Assembly: GCF_000687915.1 (NCBI RefSeq)
Contig: NZ_JHZY01000004.1
Coordinates: 1,932,001-1,996,000 of the forward strand
Direction of reading: 5' to 3'
DNA from: Leeuwenhoekiella sp. MAR_2009_132
GTDB taxonomy: Bacteria > Bacteroidota > Bacteroidia > Flavobacteriales > Flavobacteriaceae
DNA: 64,000 nt
Position numbers and translations under genes: made by a program
Shown here: piece after piece, positions 1-8,590 of the stretch
Numbering within the stretch: position 1 is the stretch's first letter
Layout of the letters: the number at the start of each line of letters is the position of its first letter
The notes under the pieces: generated by a model
The model's database searches: none
Seen by the model: only the letters and a program-made list of their open reading frames with translations
What the model was told of the DNA's origin: nothing

Positions 1-786
1 TATCTTCTAGGTGCTTACGCCTTAGACTGGTTAACTGTGGTTCTTCTCGCAATAGGAGGCTATTTAATGGTAGGAGCATCTAATGCTTACAATCAAATTA
101 TAGAGCGCGATCTTGATGCCTTGATGGATCGTACAAAGAACAGACCTATCCCTGCAGGAAGAATGACTGTGCGTACTGCCTTTACTATTGCTACTACATT
201 TACAATTCTAGGTTTACTTACTTTATATATAATAAACCCAATTACAGCAGTTTTTGGTGGAGTATCTATTTTTCTATATGTATGTGTCTATACGCCATTA
301 AAGACTAAAACTCCTTTGTCTGTTTTTGTAGGTGCTTTTCCAGGTGCAATTCCATTTATGATGGGCTGGGTTGCTGCTACAGGTAATTTTGGCATAGAGG
401 CGGGTACGCTTTTTATGGTTCAATTTTTTTGGCAATTCCCCCATTTTTGGGCAATAGGCTGGTTCTTGTATGATGATTATAAAAAAGGAGGATTCTTTAT
501 GCTTCCCACAGGTGAGCGCGATCGCGGCACCGCAATACAGGTCATTTTATATACAATCTGGACTATCCTGGTTTCTTTAATTCCTGTATTTGGCGTTACA
601 GGGAGGTTGTATTTGACGCCTGTATCTGCTGTACTGGTTGGGATTTGCGGTTTAGGCTTGTTGTATTATGCAATACGGCTATACAGGTTTAAAAATAATG
701 TTACTGCAAAGCGTTTGATGCTTTCTAGTGTAAGCTATATAACGTTGATACAGATTATATATGTTGCTGATAAATTTTTGAGATAA
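1..786 (+). CDS. ctaB: Protoheme IX farnesyltransferase (haem O synthase), 5' end outside window
   Basis: Transfers a farnesyl group to protoheme, giving haem O for haem-copper oxidases, in the inner membrane. The frame is open to the left edge: 261 residues are visible against about 300 in the family, so the start lies outside the window; the internal GTG at 37 is not the start. The conserved prenyl-diphosphate site is clear: N-x3-ERDLDALMDRT followed by NRPIPAG. The rest is alternating hydrophobic helices, as in UbiA-type prenyltransferases. Its TAA overlaps the next ATG by one base (TAATG), so it is translationally coupled to the subunit III gene. cox1/cox2 probably lie to the left (inference). 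Confidence 0.95.
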   Translation, partial: YLLGAYALDWLTVVLLAIGGYLMVGASNAYNQIIERDLDALMDRTKNRPIPAGRMTVRTAFTIATTFTILGLLTLYIINPITAVFGGVSIFLYVCVYTPLKTKTPLSVFVGAFPGAIPFMMGWVAATGNFGIEAGTLFMVQFFWQFPHFWAIGWFLYDDYKKGGFFMLPTGERDRGTAIQVILYTIWTILVSLIPVFGVTGRLYLTPVSAVLVGICGLGLLYYAIRLYRFKNNVTAKRLMLSSVSYITLIQIIYVADKFLR

Positions 787-1379
787 TGGAATATACATCA
801 CAATCAGAAGCGGTTAAATTAAAGAGGTCAAAAAAAATGATGCTGTGGTTTGGTATCATTAGTCTTTCAATGATGTTTGCGGGTCTTACCAGTGCTTACA
901 TCGTAAGTAGTGAGCGCAGAGACTGGCTTTCAAATTTTGAATTACCACAAGCATTTTATTTAAGTACGGGAATTATTGTAATGAGTAGCCTATCTATGTT
1001 TGTTGCAAAGTGGGCGATATTTCAAAATAAAAATCAACTGGGTACTTTATCTTTATTGGCAACTTTAGGGCTCGGAATTGCCTTTGTGGTGCTTCAGTTT
1101 AGGGGTTTTGATGAGATAATCGCCAGCGGATATTTTTTTACGGGTAGTGAAAGTTCGGTTACAACTTCATTTATATATGCATTTGTAATCACACACGTGG
1201 TTCACGTATTAGCCGGTATATTGGTTTTATTAGTAGTAGTTATTCAACAATTAAGAGGAAAATATTCTAAAGAGCAATCACTTGGATTTGAGCTGGGTGC
1301 TACCTTCTGGCACTTTGTAGATATACTTTGGGTTTATTTGTTTCTGTTCTTTTTATTTGCAGACGATCTTATAAAATAA
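786..1379 (+). CDS. Cytochrome c oxidase subunit III family protein (short form)
   Basis: Haem-copper oxidase subunit III-like membrane protein of 197 residues with about five predicted helices. The typical features are an N-terminal helix (residues about 18-40, MLWFGIISLSMMFAGL), a central helix with HVVHVLAG and a C-terminal helix with FWHFVDILWVYLF. Bacteroidota often carry two subunit III paralogues in this operon; this is the shorter one. It starts inside the stop codon of ctaB. Subunit III stabilises the catalytic core and may guide oxygen entry; it carries no redox centre. Which of the two paralogues is in the mature complex cannot be told from sequence. Confidence 0.9.
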   Translation: MEYTSQSEAVKLKRSKKMMLWFGIISLSMMFAGLTSAYIVSSERRDWLSNFELPQAFYLSTGIIVMSSLSMFVAKWAIFQNKNQLGTLSLLATLGLGIAFVVLQFRGFDEIIASGYFFTGSESSVTTSFIYAFVITHVVHVLAGILVLLVVVIQQLRGKYSKEQSLGFELGATFWHFVDILWVYLFLFFLFADDLIK

Positions 1380-1452
1380 AAGAGTTCTTTTTAAATGCTA
1401 AGAATTCTTTAAAAAATCGTTTTTTTGAATGGTTATAAATACCGATTATTGC

Positions 1453-1484
1453 TTTGAAAAGCATTTTTAAAATACCTATTTTTG
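1453..1484 (+). promoter_or_regulatory. Candidate Bacteroidota promoter for the second subunit III gene
   Basis: TTTG at 1453-1456 (TTG 1454-1456) is followed after 20 bases by TATTTTTG at 1477-1484, matching the Bacteroidota pattern TTG-N17-23-TAnnTTTG. It lies in the 131-base gap before the ATG at 1511, which makes an independent transcription start within the oxidase cluster likely. Confidence 0.6.
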
Positions 1485-1510
1485 CAACGCTTATAAATTG
1501 ATATTAAAAT

Positions 1511-2491
1511 ATGGACGCTACTGCTGTTAGAACAGGCACAGAAGGCAAAATTTGGGGAGGTGATAACAACCCCCTAAAAGCTAGTTACGGAAAAATGATG
1601 ATGTGGTTTTTCATCCTTTCTGATGCACTTACTTTCTCCGCATTCCTTGCCGCTTACGGATTTTCGAGATTTAAATACATGGACGAATGGCCTATAGCCG
1701 ATGAAGTGTTTACTCACTTTCCATTTTTACACGGTGTTGATGCGCCTATGTACTATGTGGCGTTGATGACGTTTATTCTTATTTTCTCATCAGTTACTAT
1801 GGTTCTTGCAGTTGATGCCGGTCATCATATGAAGAAGAACAGTGTAATCTGGTATATGTTTTTTACCATTATAGGTGGTGTAATCTTCGTAGGTTCTCAA
1901 GCTTGGGAGTGGGCAAACTTTATTTCGGGTGAATACGGTGCTGTTGAAACTAAAGCAGGTCGTATTTTACAATTTGTAAATGCTGAAGGGGAGCAGGTAG
2001 CTTTAGAGTCATTTGCAGCAAACATACCTACAGATCGTAAACTGCTTACTAAAAGTGATGCGCTGTGGTATGAGTCTGAAGATACTATGGCAGACTATGA
2101 TTTAGCTGAGATTGTTGCAGGTTTTAAAGCTAATCCAGATTTGCTTATACGTACCGAAATTCTAACCGAGTCTAATGAAAAGACTATATTATCTAGAGAA
2201 GAGTCTTTAGAGCGTTTAGAGCGTGATGCAGTAGGAGTGGTTCAAGGTGCTAATTTGTATCATAATGAATATGGGCCTCCGTTATTTGCAGACTTCTTTT
2301 TCTTTATCACAGGATTTCACGGTTTTCACGTACTTTCTGGGGTTATTATAAACATCATCATCTTCATAAATGTAATTTTAGGTACTTACGAGCGAAGAGG
2401 TAGCTATGAGATGGTTGAGAAAGTAGGTCTTTATTGGCACTTTGTAGATTTAGTATGGGTATTTGTATTTACCTTTTTCTATCTGGTTTAA
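1511..2491 (+). CDS. Cytochrome c oxidase subunit III with large soluble insertion
   Basis: Second subunit III paralogue, 326 residues. Transmembrane helices with family motifs flank an unusual hydrophilic block: after SQAWEWANFI (about residue 130) there are roughly 110 polar, acidic residues before the helices resume at FADFFFFITGFHGFHVLSG (about 260). The C-terminus has the hallmark YWHFVDLVWVFVF. The insertion would sit outside the membrane between helices; its role is unknown. ATG at 1511 follows a good promoter. It lies 45 bases upstream of the subunit IV gene and belongs to the same transcript. Confidence 0.92.
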   Translation: MDATAVRTGTEGKIWGGDNNPLKASYGKMMMWFFILSDALTFSAFLAAYGFSRFKYMDEWPIADEVFTHFPFLHGVDAPMYYVALMTFILIFSSVTMVLAVDAGHHMKKNSVIWYMFFTIIGGVIFVGSQAWEWANFISGEYGAVETKAGRILQFVNAEGEQVALESFAANIPTDRKLLTKSDALWYESEDTMADYDLAEIVAGFKANPDLLIRTEILTESNEKTILSREESLERLERDAVGVVQGANLYHNEYGPPLFADFFFFITGFHGFHVLSGVIINIIIFINVILGTYERRGSYEMVEKVGLYWHFVDLVWVFVFTFFYLV

Positions 2492-2536
2492 TTATAAAAA
2501 GATGTTCGCTTCCGCGGAATAAATAAAAAATATATA

Positions 2537-2896
2537 ATGGCACACGATACAGGACATAATGAATCAGCTACCAAAAGAATTTGGTCGGTTTTTGGGATTT
2601 TATCTGTTGTAACAATTGCAGAAGTAATTTTAGGTATTATAAGACCAGAATTCTTAATAGAGACGATGTTTCTAAGAATGCGTTTACTAAACTGGATATT
2701 TATAATATTAACACTATATAAAGCCTATTTAATAACCTGGGCGTTTATGCACATGGAGCATGAAGCAAAAGGTTTGAGAAGAGCTGTAGTGTGGACGGGT
2801 ATTTTCCTTGTTTGTTATTTAGTATTTATATTACTTACCGAAGGTGATTATATCTACGGTGTATATAATAGCGAATATCAAAGTTGGGATTTCTAA
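2537..2896 (+). CDS. Cytochrome c oxidase subunit IV family protein
   Basis: Small membrane protein of 119 residues with three predicted helices (about 15-35, 50-72 and 83-103), matching the bacterial cytochrome c oxidase subunit IV / prokaryotic CtaF-like family. LITWAFMHMEHEAKGLRR after the second helix is typical. A His-rich N-terminus (MAHDTGHNE) precedes the first helix. It is the last gene before a strong palindromic terminator, closing the structural part of the oxidase operon. Confidence 0.88.
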   Translation: MAHDTGHNESATKRIWSVFGILSVVTIAEVILGIIRPEFLIETMFLRMRLLNWIFIILTLYKAYLITWAFMHMEHEAKGLRRAVVWTGIFLVCYLVFILLTEGDYIYGVYNSEYQSWDF

Positions 2897-2905
2897 GAAA
2901 TACTT

Positions 2906-2957
2906 AAATAAGGCATAAAAAAAGACGGTATATACCGTCTTTTTTTATGCCTTATTT
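2906..2957. terminator. Intrinsic terminator, perfect 52-base palindrome
   Basis: Bases 2906-2957 form an uninterrupted palindrome with 26-base arms centred between 2931 and 2932. The core GACGG/CCGTC is flanked by seven A on the left and seven T on the right, then GGCAT/ATGCC. It follows the subunit IV stop by 9 bases. The U-tract lies inside the stem, so it can work on either strand. Confidence 0.85.
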
Positions 2958-3023
2958 TTAAGGAGAACGTTCTGTAGCTTAACTTTACAGTCATTAATAA
3001 ATGCTAACTAAAGCAGCTGTGTT

Positions 3024-3656
3024 ATGAAGAAATTTTTGGTATTAGGGGTTTTATTTATATTGCCTATTGTAGCCTATCTTTTTTTCGCATCCGGGATACA
3101 TAACTTTGCAAAACTTCCCATTATAGAAAATGATATACCTGAATTAAACTTCACTAACGAAGTAAAATTACAGGATAAAATTACGGTTCTTGGTTTTTTA
3201 GGAACCACTATAGAACGTGATGGAGGTGATCTTTTTAATCTCAATCAGAAGATATTTAAGTCATTTAGAGAGTTTGATGATTTTCAGTTTGTGTATTTGG
3301 TTCCTGACACCATAGATGATGAAGAGCTTAAAAGTGTTTTAGATGAAATAAGTTTACTTACAGATATATCTAATTGGTATTTTATTAAAACTTCACAAGA
3401 AAACATTAATAAGACATTTGAAAGCTTAAAATCTCCCTATACATTATCTCAGGATGGTGGTTCTCCTTACATTTTTATACTAGATAAAGATAGAAGCTTA
3501 CGAGGGCGTGATGATGATGAGGATTATGGGGTGCTTTATGGTTACGATAGTTCAGACATAGCAGAACTGGCAAATAAAATGAAAGATGACGTTAAAATTA
3601 TACTTGCAGAATACAGGCTTGCTTTGAAGAAAAATAATGCAGAAAGAAAAAATTAA
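3024..3656 (+). CDS. SCO-like membrane-anchored protein lacking the copper-binding cysteines
   Basis: 210 residues. An N-terminal hydrophobic anchor (residues about 3-24) precedes a soluble domain outside the membrane. The C-terminal third (PYIFILDKDRSLRGR, then a GYDSSDIAELANKMKDDVKIIL helix) resembles the end of SCO1/SenC thioredoxin-fold proteins, but there is no cysteine anywhere and so no CxxxC copper site. It lies three bases upstream of the genuine SCO gene and so is cotranscribed with it. I infer a degenerate SCO/thioredoxin-fold partner in oxidase assembly; the fold assignment is by eye and moderate. No closer family recognised. Confidence 0.7.
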   Translation: MKKFLVLGVLFILPIVAYLFFASGIHNFAKLPIIENDIPELNFTNEVKLQDKITVLGFLGTTIERDGGDLFNLNQKIFKSFREFDDFQFVYLVPDTIDDEELKSVLDEISLLTDISNWYFIKTSQENINKTFESLKSPYTLSQDGGSPYIFILDKDRSLRGRDDDEDYGVLYGYDSSDIAELANKMKDDVKIILAEYRLALKKNNAERKN

Positions 3657-3659
3657 AAA

Positions 3660-4424
3660 ATGAATAAAAAAAAGACCTATATAGGTATCGCGGTAATCGT
3701 TCTAATTTTTGGAATAGTTGTTATTCCAAAAATTATAGATCGAGTGATGAGAGGTGAAGTGGTGAAAAATGATAGGCTTAATGTTGCAGAGCTAGATACT
3801 GTAGATGATTCTAACGCAGAACTTTCTTATATTAATATAAATGGTAAAGATCGTAAGGTTCCGCATTTTGAGTTCGTAAATCAAAACGGAGACACAATTA
3901 CCGAAGATTCTTATAAAGGAAAAGTGTTTTTAGTAGAATTTTTCTTCACAAGATGTCCTACTATTTGCATCCCTATGAACAAAAATCTCGTACTTATACA
4001 AGACGAGTTTAAGGATGATGCAAATTTCGGAATCGCTAGTTTTAGTATTGACCCAGAATATGACCAACCACAGATTCTAAAGGAATATGCAGATCAATAT
4101 GGCGTTACTGATCCTGATTGGAATTTAATGACGGGAGAGCGTGAGAAAATATATGAACTTGCAAACGTAGGTTTTAATTTATTAGCTCAAGAGAACCCTG
4201 AGATTGACGGAAATTTTCAGCATTCAGGTCTTTTTGCTTTAGTTGATCAAAATGGTTTTATACGATCTCGCAAAGATGATTTTGGAAATCCTCTAATTTA
4301 TTACAGAGGTTTTATTCCGCAGGGAACACCAGAGACTGATGACGAAGAGACATCACAAATAGATATTTTGATTGAAGACATACATAAATTACTTAATAAG
4401 AATAAGAATAAGAATAAGAAATAG
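3660..4424 (+). CDS. SCO1/SenC family copper chaperone
   Basis: Membrane-tethered thioredoxin-fold protein that delivers copper to the CuA site of cytochrome oxidase. It has 254 residues: N-terminal anchor at about 7-24, then the copper site CPTIC with C99 and C103 after FFFT, and the third ligand H189 in FQHSGLF followed by ALVDQNGFIRSR. All three SCO copper ligands are present, unlike the gene just upstream. The C-terminus ends in an Asn-Lys repeat encoded by a hexanucleotide repeat. It is three bases from both its neighbours, in an oxidase-assembly operon. Confidence 0.93.
   Translation: MNKKKTYIGIAVIVLIFGIVVIPKIIDRVMRGEVVKNDRLNVAELDTVDDSNAELSYININGKDRKVPHFEFVNQNGDTITEDSYKGKVFLVEFFFTRCPTICIPMNKNLVLIQDEFKDDANFGIASFSIDPEYDQPQILKEYADQYGVTDPDWNLMTGEREKIYELANVGFNLLAQENPEIDGNFQHSGLFALVDQNGFIRSRKDDFGNPLIYYRGFIPQGTPETDDEETSQIDILIEDIHKLLNKNKNKNKK
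4395..4418 (+). repeat. Hexanucleotide tandem repeat AATAAG x4
   Basis: Four perfect copies of AATAAG, encoding alternating Asn-Lys at the very C-terminus of the SCO protein. Copy-number change would keep the frame and only vary tail length. Confidence 0.8.
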
Positions 4425-4427
4425 TAG

Positions 4428-5003
4428 ATGGAAGCTATAGAGAAAAAAGAAAAATTATATAATAGATGGATTATAATTTTATCTATTGCAATACCTGTAG
4501 CGGTAGCGCTACTTTTTACAGTGCGTATTCCGGGTGTAGCCCGTTTAGGTTTTTTACCTCCTATTTATGCTGCAATAAATGGCTTAACAGCCGTTTTGCT
4601 GATTTTTGCAGTAGTACAAATAAAAAAAGGAAACCGTGTAGCTCACGAGAAAATCATGAAAACCTGCATAGGTTTATCGGTGGTTTTTTTAGTCTTGTAT
4701 GTTGTATATCATGCGACATCAGATTCGACCATGTTTGGCGATACTAATCTTGATGGGGTTGTATCTGATGCTGAAAATGCTTCTATAGGTTCTTTTAAAT
4801 ACGTATACTACTTCATTTTAATCTCACACATTCTACTTTCAATAGGAGTGATCCCATTTGTTTTGGTGACTTACGTTCGTGCCACGCTGGGCAAATTTAA
4901 ATTACACCGTAAAATCGCGCGTATTACATTTCCTATATGGTTATATGTTGCAGTAACCGGTGTAGTCGTGTATTTTATGATTTTCCCGTATTACCCTGCT
5001 TAA
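4428..5003 (+). CDS. DUF420 membrane protein, probable cytochrome oxidase assembly factor
   Basis: 191 residues with about five transmembrane helices (roughly 15-33, 41-62, 76-94, 126-149, 165-186) and the family histidines (VVYHATSDSTMFG, YYFILISHILLS, FKLHRKIARITFPIWLYV). DUF420 proteins include CtaM/YozB of Firmicutes, which are needed for an active aa3 oxidase; the family name is recognised, the same role here is inference supported by its position behind SCO and the oxidase genes. Spacing to the SCO gene is three bases. Confidence 0.85.
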   Translation: MEAIEKKEKLYNRWIIILSIAIPVAVALLFTVRIPGVARLGFLPPIYAAINGLTAVLLIFAVVQIKKGNRVAHEKIMKTCIGLSVVFLVLYVVYHATSDSTMFGDTNLDGVVSDAENASIGSFKYVYYFILISHILLSIGVIPFVLVTYVRATLGKFKLHRKIARITFPIWLYVAVTGVVVYFMIFPYYPA

Positions 5004-5012
5004 AACCTTGCT

Positions 5013-5228
5013 ATGAAAAAAGTTCTTCTTTCTTTACTATTCATATTAGTTACATTTTCTATAAATGCTCAATGTGCAATGTGTAGAGCTGTTTTAGAAA
5101 GTGAGACAGATAATAGTATGGCAGAGGGAGTAAATAATGGGATTGTATATCTTGCTGCAATACCCTATATCTTAATGGGAGGACTCATCTATCTTATTTA
5201 CAGAAGTAGAAAAAAAGCTGATCGCTAA
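5013..5228 (+). CDS. Small membrane protein with signal peptide and CxxC
   Basis: 71 residues: signal peptide (MKKVLLSLLFILVTFSINA), then immediately CAMC, a short acidic stretch (ESETDNSMAEG) and one transmembrane helix (about 46-64) ending in a basic tail YRSRKKADR. The CxxC faces the periplasm and could bind copper or haem or undergo thiol exchange. It lies nine bases after the DUF420 gene, so it is probably another oxidase assembly component. No characterised family recognised; function is inferred from context only. Confidence 0.75.
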   Translation: MKKVLLSLLFILVTFSINAQCAMCRAVLESETDNSMAEGVNNGIVYLAAIPYILMGGLIYLIYRSRKKADR

Positions 5229-5350
5229 ATACCAGTTGATTTCAAATAATTTTATAGTTTTTTTGTAACAAACCCCCTACTTTGTGGTCTATTATGAAAG
5301 TATAGATTGAGACCTCTCTTTTATATTTTTTTATTCTAAACCATCATTAT

Positions 5351-6052
5351 ATGATTGCTATCAAAGATTTGCATAAGTCCTATAACATGGGAGCTAATTC
5401 ATTGCATGTACTTAAGGGTATCAATTTTTCAGTAAAAGAGGGAGAGCTCGTTTCAATAATGGGATCATCAGGTTCTGGCAAATCTACATTGCTTAATATT
5501 CTGGGAATGCTTGATGAAGCAGACAATGGTTCGTACACGCTCGACAATGTTCCTATTAAAAATCTTAACGAAAAAATAGCAGCCCAGTATCGCAATCGAT
5601 TTTTGGGTTTTATCTTTCAGTCGTTCAATCTTATTAATTATAAAAGTGCTTTAGATAATGTGGGGATGCCTCTTTACTATCAGGGTATGAAGCGAAAAGA
5701 ACGCACTGAAAAAGCGATGAGCTATCTTGAAAAAGTAGGTCTTGCAAACTGGGCACATCATATGCCTAATGAACTTTCTGGAGGTCAGAAGCAACGTGTG
5801 GCAATCGCACGAGCATTAGCAAGTGATCCTAAAGTTTTACTGGCAGATGAACCTACCGGAGCCTTAGATACAAAGACAAGTTACGAGGTGATGGAGCTTA
5901 TACAGGGTATAAACGATGAAGGCAAAACCATTCTAATTGTTACGCACGAAGACGATATCGCGCATATGACTAAGCGCATCGTGAACCTTAAAGACGGGTT
6001 AATTATAGATGACACACTGGTTAATCAAGTAAGGGCTTCATCTCATGTTTAG
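5351..6052 (+). CDS. ABC exporter ATP-binding protein (MacB/LolD type)
   Basis: Cytoplasmic ATPase of 233 residues driving the two permeases downstream. Walker A is GSSGSGKST (residues 38-46), Q-loop FIFQSFNL, signature LSGGQKQR (about 141-148), Walker B VLLADEP and switch histidine in IVTHEDD. The closest group is the type VII (MacB/LolD/FtsE-like) mechanotransmitters. It overlaps the first permease by eight bases. The substrate cannot be told; related systems export macrolides, peptides or lipoproteins. Confidence 0.93.
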   Translation: MIAIKDLHKSYNMGANSLHVLKGINFSVKEGELVSIMGSSGSGKSTLLNILGMLDEADNGSYTLDNVPIKNLNEKIAAQYRNRFLGFIFQSFNLINYKSALDNVGMPLYYQGMKRKERTEKAMSYLEKVGLANWAHHMPNELSGGQKQRVAIARALASDPKVLLADEPTGALDTKTSYEVMELIQGINDEGKTILIVTHEDDIAHMTKRIVNLKDGLIIDDTLVNQVRASSHV

Positions 6053-7289
6053 TTTAGAACGCTGGCAAGAAATATTAGAGACCATCTCAAAAAATAGGTT
6101 GCGTACCTTCTTAACAGGTCTTTCTGTAGCTTCAGGTATATTTATTCTGGTAATACTTTTGGGTTTTGGTCAGGGAATGCAAAATGGAATTAGCAAAGAA
6201 TTTGAGCAGGATGCCTCTAATCGTATTTCTGTATATACGGGTGTTACTTCTGTAGGCTATAAAGGTCTTAATCCCGGAAGATTTGTGGAGATGACTAATG
6301 AGGATTATGATTACCTGATAACTAAATATGAGGATGATCTTCAATTTAAATCTTCAGTATATAGAATATGGAGTGGTATTTTAAGCTTTAAAAATGAATC
6401 AGGAAGTTATCGTGTTGAAGGGGTGTATCCTGATTATCAATTTTTAGAAAACGCGAGTTTAACTGAAGGCCGCTATATAAATTACTCTGATCAGGATTCT
6501 AAGGCTAAAGTAATTGCAATAGGCAATAAGGTAAAGCAAGATCTTTTTAAAGACAAAAGCCCTATAGGGGAGCAGGTTCAAATAAACGGTATTAATTTTA
6601 AAGTAGTAGGTGTTTATACAGACCCGGGGGGAGAACGTGAAGAGACCCGTGTTTTCTTACCGCTTTCTACAGCACAACGTGTTTTTGGCGGTGCAGATAA
6701 AGTAAATAATTTAGGCTTTACTTTAACTCCTAAAGGTACTTTTCAAGATGCTTTAGCACAATCCCTTCGATTTTCTGAAGAAATTGAAGTTTTTCTAAAA
6801 GAACGACATTTAATTTCTCCAGATGATACGAGTGCGGTAAATGTGAATAATACGCTCGAGAATGCTAAACGTTTTTATGATCTAATTTGGATGATAAAGA
6901 CGTTCTTTTGGTTTGTGGGTATCTGTACCCTAATAGCTGGTATTGTAGGAGTAAGTAACATTATGCTTATCATCGTAAAAGAACGTACTAAAGAAATTGG
7001 CATTCGCAAAGCTCTGGGAGCTCAGCCGCTTTCAATCGTAAGTATGATTCTACACGAGTCTATATTTGTTACAACAATAGCCGGTTTTAGTGGCCTTATT
7101 GTAAGTATGGGTTTGCTAGAGCTTATAGGTCCTAATTTAGAAATGGATTATATACGGAATCCTTCGGTTAATTTTAATGTGGCGATTACAACTGTATTTA
7201 TACTGGTAATTGCGGGTGCTCTGGCAGGGTTTATACCGGCTTGGCGCGCTTCAAGAATAAAGCCTATTGCAGCACTAAGAGAAGAATAA
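6045..7289 (+). CDS. MacB/FtsX-type ABC transporter permease 1
   Basis: 414 residues: N-terminal helix (about 18-42), a large periplasmic MacB_PCD domain (about 45-275) and three C-terminal helices forming the FtsX domain (about 283-305, 336-358, 380-402). VKERTKEIGIRKALGAQP, the coupling segment to the ATPase, is present near residue 310. Starts inside the ATPase gene, indicating coupled translation; the next permease starts 14 bases after its stop. The two permeases probably form a heterodimer. Confidence 0.93.
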   Translation: MFSLERWQEILETISKNRLRTFLTGLSVASGIFILVILLGFGQGMQNGISKEFEQDASNRISVYTGVTSVGYKGLNPGRFVEMTNEDYDYLITKYEDDLQFKSSVYRIWSGILSFKNESGSYRVEGVYPDYQFLENASLTEGRYINYSDQDSKAKVIAIGNKVKQDLFKDKSPIGEQVQINGINFKVVGVYTDPGGEREETRVFLPLSTAQRVFGGADKVNNLGFTLTPKGTFQDALAQSLRFSEEIEVFLKERHLISPDDTSAVNVNNTLENAKRFYDLIWMIKTFFWFVGICTLIAGIVGVSNIMLIIVKERTKEIGIRKALGAQPLSIVSMILHESIFVTTIAGFSGLIVSMGLLELIGPNLEMDYIRNPSVNFNVAITTVFILVIAGALAGFIPAWRASRIKPIAALREE

Positions 7290-7303
7290 ATTCAGTTTAA
7301 AAA

Positions 7304-8563
7304 ATGTTTAACAGAGATCGTTGGGATGAAATTATTGAAGCACTAAGCCGTAATTGGTTTAGAACAGCTTTGACTGCATTTGGAGTTCTTTGGGGAATAT
7401 TTATTCTGGTGATTTTACTGGCTGCCGGTAAAGGTCTTGAAAATGGAGTAAAGAAAGATTTTGGTGGCATAGCAACCAACAGCATGTTTATGTGGACCCA
7501 AACCATCTCAAAATCTTATAAAGGATTACCTAAAGGCCGAAGATTTAATTACAATCTGGGAGATGTTACTGCAATGAAAGAAAACATACCGCAATTGCGC
7601 TTTGTCTCGCCTCGTAATCAATTGGGTGGTTTTGGCGGAGCAAATAATGTAACACGTGGTATTAATACCGGTGCTTTTAATGTATATGGTGATTACCCAG
7701 AATATATTGAGCAGCAGCCTATGAATATTACTGCCGGCCGCTTTGTCAACTACAGCGATATAAAGGCAAACCGTAAGGTAGCAGTAATAGGAGAGGGAGT
7801 ACGTAACGCGCTATATGATAAAGGAGAAGATTTTATAGGAACCTATATTAAAGTAAACGGTGTAAACTTTATGGTTGTAGGAACTTATTCTATGGTTTCT
7901 AGCAACGGAAATGCAGAAGAAGATGAGAAGCAAATCTATGTACCTTTTACCGCGTTTTCTCAAGCATTTAATATGGGAGATACCGTAGGTTGGATGGCTG
8001 TAACTGCTAAAGATGGTTATTCTATCACGGCGTTGAAATCTGAAATATTTGAGATTATTAAAAACAGACACAGTATACATCCTGAAGATGATAGAGCTAT
8101 AGGTAATTTTGATTTATACGAGCAATATCAGAAAGTAGATGGTCTTTTTATTGCTTTAAAAATAGTTGCCTACTTCGTCGGGATTTTGGTTTTACTATCG
8201 GGAATTATAGGCATAAGTAACATTATGCTAATTGTAGTCAAAGAGCGCACCAAAGAAATAGGAATACGCAGAGCATTAGGAGCCAGCCCATGGTCTATAC
8301 GGGGTCAAATATTAATGGAATCTGTTTTTCTTACTATAATCTCTGGTATGGTAGGCATTTCTCTGGGAGCCGGCGTAATTTATTTGGTAAACAAGGTACT
8401 AGATGCTAATGGCCCTGTAGAAATGTTTTCTAATCCCAGTGTAGATCTTGGGACAGTTATAATCGCCTTATTTATCCTTGTGTTTTCAGGGTTATTGGCT
8501 GGTTTTATACCGGCTCAAAATGCCATAAAAGTTAAACCTATTGACGCTTTGCGTAACGAATAA
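7304..8563 (+). CDS. MacB/FtsX-type ABC transporter permease 2
   Basis: 419 residues with the same plan as its upstream neighbour: N-terminal helix (about 17-40), periplasmic MacB_PCD domain, then three FtsX-domain helices. The coupling motif VKERTKEIGIRRALGASPWS is nearly identical to that of permease 1, so they are paralogues from a tandem duplication. Differences are greatest in the periplasmic domain, as expected for a heterodimer with distinct partners. Confidence 0.93.
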   Translation: MFNRDRWDEIIEALSRNWFRTALTAFGVLWGIFILVILLAAGKGLENGVKKDFGGIATNSMFMWTQTISKSYKGLPKGRRFNYNLGDVTAMKENIPQLRFVSPRNQLGGFGGANNVTRGINTGAFNVYGDYPEYIEQQPMNITAGRFVNYSDIKANRKVAVIGEGVRNALYDKGEDFIGTYIKVNGVNFMVVGTYSMVSSNGNAEEDEKQIYVPFTAFSQAFNMGDTVGWMAVTAKDGYSITALKSEIFEIIKNRHSIHPEDDRAIGNFDLYEQYQKVDGLFIALKIVAYFVGILVLLSGIIGISNIMLIVVKERTKEIGIRRALGASPWSIRGQILMESVFLTIISGMVGISLGAGVIYLVNKVLDANGPVEMFSNPSVDLGTVIIALFILVFSGLLAGFIPAQNAIKVKPIDALRNE

Positions 8564-8590
8564 AAATCATCAAAAACGAACGTTAATCAT

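Noticed and set aside
4466..4747. Open frame of 93 codons overlapping DUF420
   Set aside because: Cys/Phe-rich composition and complete overlap with a convincing membrane protein; a frame shadow.
5261..5284. Promoter before the ABC operon (TTTTG ... TACTTTG)
   Set aside because: The -7 box is one base short of TAnnTTTG and the spacer is only 12 bases; not listed as a feature.
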